DNA of 64,000 nt. Source: Opitutia bacterium. GTDB lineage: Bacteria; Verrucomicrobiota; Verrucomicrobiia; Opitutales; Opitutaceae. Positions 61,548 to 64,000 of the stretch are shown here, piece after piece. How positions within the stretch are numbered: the stretch's first letter is position 1; every line of letters begins with the position of its first letter. A program made the translations under genes and the position numbers. The DNA lies in assembly GCA_947475065.1 (NCBI GenBank), contig CANJLB010000014.1, forward strand, positions 1 through 64,000, given 5' to 3'. Below the pieces are notes generated by a model, which worked only from the letters and a program-made list of their open reading frames with translations, did no database searches and had not been told where the DNA came from.

Positions 61548-64000
61548 ATGCGAATCTGTCGCGCTTTCCCCGTCGTTGCGACCCTGCTGGCCTTGGCCGC
61601 CGGAACGGGGCTGCGCGCGCAGTCGAATTACGCCGCGCCTTACAGCTTTAGCACCCTTGCGGGTTCTCCTGCCAGCGGCGGCAATGCGGATGGCACGGGT
61701 GGCGCAGCCAGGTTTTATTCCCCCAGGGGCGTGGCCGTGGACTCCGTCAGCAATGTCTATGTGGCAGACACATACAACAACAGCATTCGCAAAATCACCC
61801 CAAGCGGCGTGGTGACCACGTTCGTCGGCGGCTCTGGCACGGCGGGTAGCGCGGATGGAGAAGGCACAGCCGCTCAATTCAATGAACCGACAGACGTGGC
61901 GGTGGATCCGGCAGGCAACGTCTATGTGGCGGACAATAACAACCACACCATCCGGAAAATCACACCGGCTGGCACCGTTACCACGCTCGCCGGCTCGCCC
62001 GTAGCGCCAGGCAGCACGGACGGCACCGGAAGTGCCGCACGATTTAACTCCCCCTCGGGACTAACCGTGGACACCGGCGGCAATGTTTTGTGGCTGACTC
62101 TGGCAACTCCACCATCAGGAAAATTACCCCCGACGGGAACGTGACTACACTCGCCGGTTCGCCCGGAGAGGCAGGCACCGCCGACGGCAGCGGCAGCGAC
62201 GCACGGTTTTTCTATCCCGACGATGTCGCGGTTGACCATACCGGCGCCCTCTGGGTCACCGACACCAACAACCAGACCATCCGCAAGATCAGCCTAGGGG
62301 GAATCGTGACCACCCTCGCCGGCAGCGCCGGCAGCAAGGGCAGCCGGGATGGCGTCGGCAGCAACGCCCGCTTTCTGACGCCAACCAAGATAGCGGTGGA
62401 CGCCAACGGCAACCTGTATGTCACCGATACCAACAATGCGACGATCCGCAAAATCACCCCCGCCGGACTCGTCACCACGCTGGCGGGCGCCACCGGCCAA
62501 ATAGATAGTGCAGATGGCATCGGCAACGCAGCCCGGTTCTCCGCCTCCCAGGGGATCGCGGTGGACGCAACCGGGACCCTTTATGTGACCGAGGCAAACG
62601 GCCATACCGTCCGCAAAGGTGTGCCGGTGGATGCGCCCGCCATCACCAGCGCGACGCTGGCGGGCACCTTGGCGGGGCAGCCGTTTGTTTTTACTGCGCT
62701 CTCCCAGGTGTTCGCCGCAACTTTCACGGCCTCCAGTCTGCCCGCCGGGCTGACCTTGAACACGCTTAGCGGCGTCATTTCCGGCACGGTCACCACACCC
62801 GGCCTCCATACCATCAGCTTGGCCGCCACCAATATCATCGGGACCGGCACCCTCACACTCAGCCTGGCCGTCGCCAGCGCCACTGCCAGCGTCACCCTCG
62901 GCAACCTGAGCCACACCTACGACGGCTCGCCCCACAGCGCCAGCGCCACGAGCGACCCGCCCGGCCTGCCACTGGGCATCACCTACAACGGCAGCCCGAT
63001 CCCGCCGACCAACGCCGGCACCTACGCGGTCAACGCCATCGCAGCCAACGCCGAGTTTTTCGGCTCCAACACCGCTATGCTCACCATCGGCAAGCCCGAA
63101 GCGCAAGTGGTCCTGTCCAGCGTAACTTTCCCGTACGACGGCACGGCGAAAATCCTTCCCGCAGTGACGGTCCCGCCCAACCTACAGGTGGACTTTACCC
63201 TTGGCAATATCTTCAAACCGGGCACCTACAGCATGTCGGCCGCAGTCAACGACACCAATTACGAAGGCTCGGCCACCGGCAATCTGACCATTTCCGAGTT
63301 CGCCACGCCCTATACGATCACGACCTTGGCGTCCGGTTTTCTCATCGGTCCCCTCTCGATCGGCATCGTCGCGGATACCTCCGGCAATGTGTTCGTCGCC
63401 GACACCGGACACCACCGAATTGCGAAAATTTCCTCGACCGGCAGCGTGACCATTTTTGCGGGCAGCACGGACGGAACCGCCGGCAATGTCAATGACACCG
63501 GCACCACAGCGAGCTTCAAGAGCCCGCTCGGGCTGGCCCGCGACTCCTCGGGCAACCTGTATGTAGCCGACACCTCCAACCACCAAATCAGGAAAATCAC
63601 CCCGGCCGGCGTGGTGACGTCTCTCGCCGGCGGACCGATCGCCGGAAGCACCAACGGCACCGGCACCGACGCCCGGTTTAATACGCCCACCGGAGTTGCG
63701 GTTGACACCGATGGCAACGTCTATGTGGCGGACAGGCTCAACAACAAAATCAGAAAAATCACATCCACCGGGACGGTCTCCGATTTTGCGTCCATCACCC
63801 TCCCTGCCGGCATTGCGGTGGATGGCAGCGGCAACGTTTATGTGACCACCCTGATGCCCCCTCTTCGTAACATCCAGAAAATCACCCCGGCAGGGGTAGT
63901 AACGACGCTGGCCGGATCCGCATTTCTCATCGGGTTGACCGACGCGACTGGCGACCAAGCGCGATTTTCCGGAATCTCGGGGCTGAGTATGGACGCGGCC
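61548..64000 (+). CDS. secreted NHL-repeat protein with MBG domain, frameshifted, partial
   Basis: A signal peptide (RICRAFPVVATLLALAAGTG) is followed by NHL-type units of about 55 residues, each reading GVAVDSVSNVYVADTYNNSI, RKITPSGVVTTFVGG and a DGTG tail. About residue 182 one base is missing: GGCAATGTTT-TGTGGCTGAC lacks the base that other copies have, and the frame moves to a second frame that stays open to the window end. Later blocks are an Ig-like PAITSATLAGTLAGQPFVF and LPAGLTLNTLSGVISGTV, MBG-type YDGSPHSASATSDPPGLPLG, and more NHL units. The protein continues beyond 64000. Possibly surface-exposed. Confidence 0.8.

Noticed and set aside
62212-63958. Long minus-strand open frames across the NHL gene
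   Set aside because: They mirror GC-rich codon structure of the plus-strand repeats and show no domain; the plus frame reads NHL/MBG repeats.

Overview
The window is high-GC chromosomal DNA. It most resembles the phylum Verrucomicrobiota, family Opitutaceae; this is inferred from gene content, not from a marker tree. Supporting signs are a beta-grasp (GSII-type) glutamine synthetase, a DnaX that lacks the usual zinc cluster, a secreted NHL-repeat protein, several GTG or TTG starts with few clear Shine-Dalgarno sites, and intergenic and intragenic palindromic repeats. No rRNA gene and no CRISPR array were seen. One tRNA gene (Glu) and one signal recognition particle RNA were found.

Left edge (1-3990): a worn integrated region next to tRNA-Glu. 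It holds an EamA transporter stump joined head-on to a truncated nucleotidyltransferase, the upstream antitoxin-like gene, an XRE regulator, the tail of a formylglycine-generating-enzyme-like protein, a secreted PLD nuclease and a tyrosine recombinase at the 3' end of the tRNA. From 4000 to 20400 is mostly core metabolism and translation: purC, a lipase-like hydrolase, carA, a repeat protein, the rpmH-rnpA-yidD-yidC cluster, a YebC-family regulator, metX, a xylose-type ABC transporter (xylFGH) and metW. The transporter separates metX from metW.

20400-31100: a 157-bp element with terminal inverted repeats, a MOSC protein, a repeat-filled gap, an ECF sigma/membrane protein/Spy-like module, the SRP RNA, dnaX with an A10 slippery tract, a PP2C phosphatase with a very small kinase-like partner, glutamine synthetase behind a sigma-54-like promoter, and a flavoprotein. 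31100-49700: a second PP2C, a DinG helicase, a ferredoxin/LysR divergent pair, two SPFH proteins, a P1B ATPase overlapping a DDAH-like hydrolase, a lectin-fold protein, a decayed membrane protein gene, an L,D-transpeptidase head to head with asd, a LysM coiled-coil protein, ppnP, a TonB-dependent receptor, kdsB and HPr.

49900-64000: tatD overlapping an M32 carboxypeptidase, an AsmA-like protein, a membrane-anchored esterase, an RsuA-type pseudouridine synthase, a three-gene foreign-looking island (55726-58108), valS with an AT-rich internal patch, and a large secreted NHL/MBG protein that carries a frameshift and runs off the right edge.

The most notable signals are: the same two-hairpin palindromic element inserted in the same reading frame in both kdsB and tatD; the dnaX A10 tract with a downstream hairpin and an open -1 frame; the 136-residue kinase-like gene next to a PP2C; the ECF module with CnrYXH-like topology; and the unassigned 55726-58108 island.
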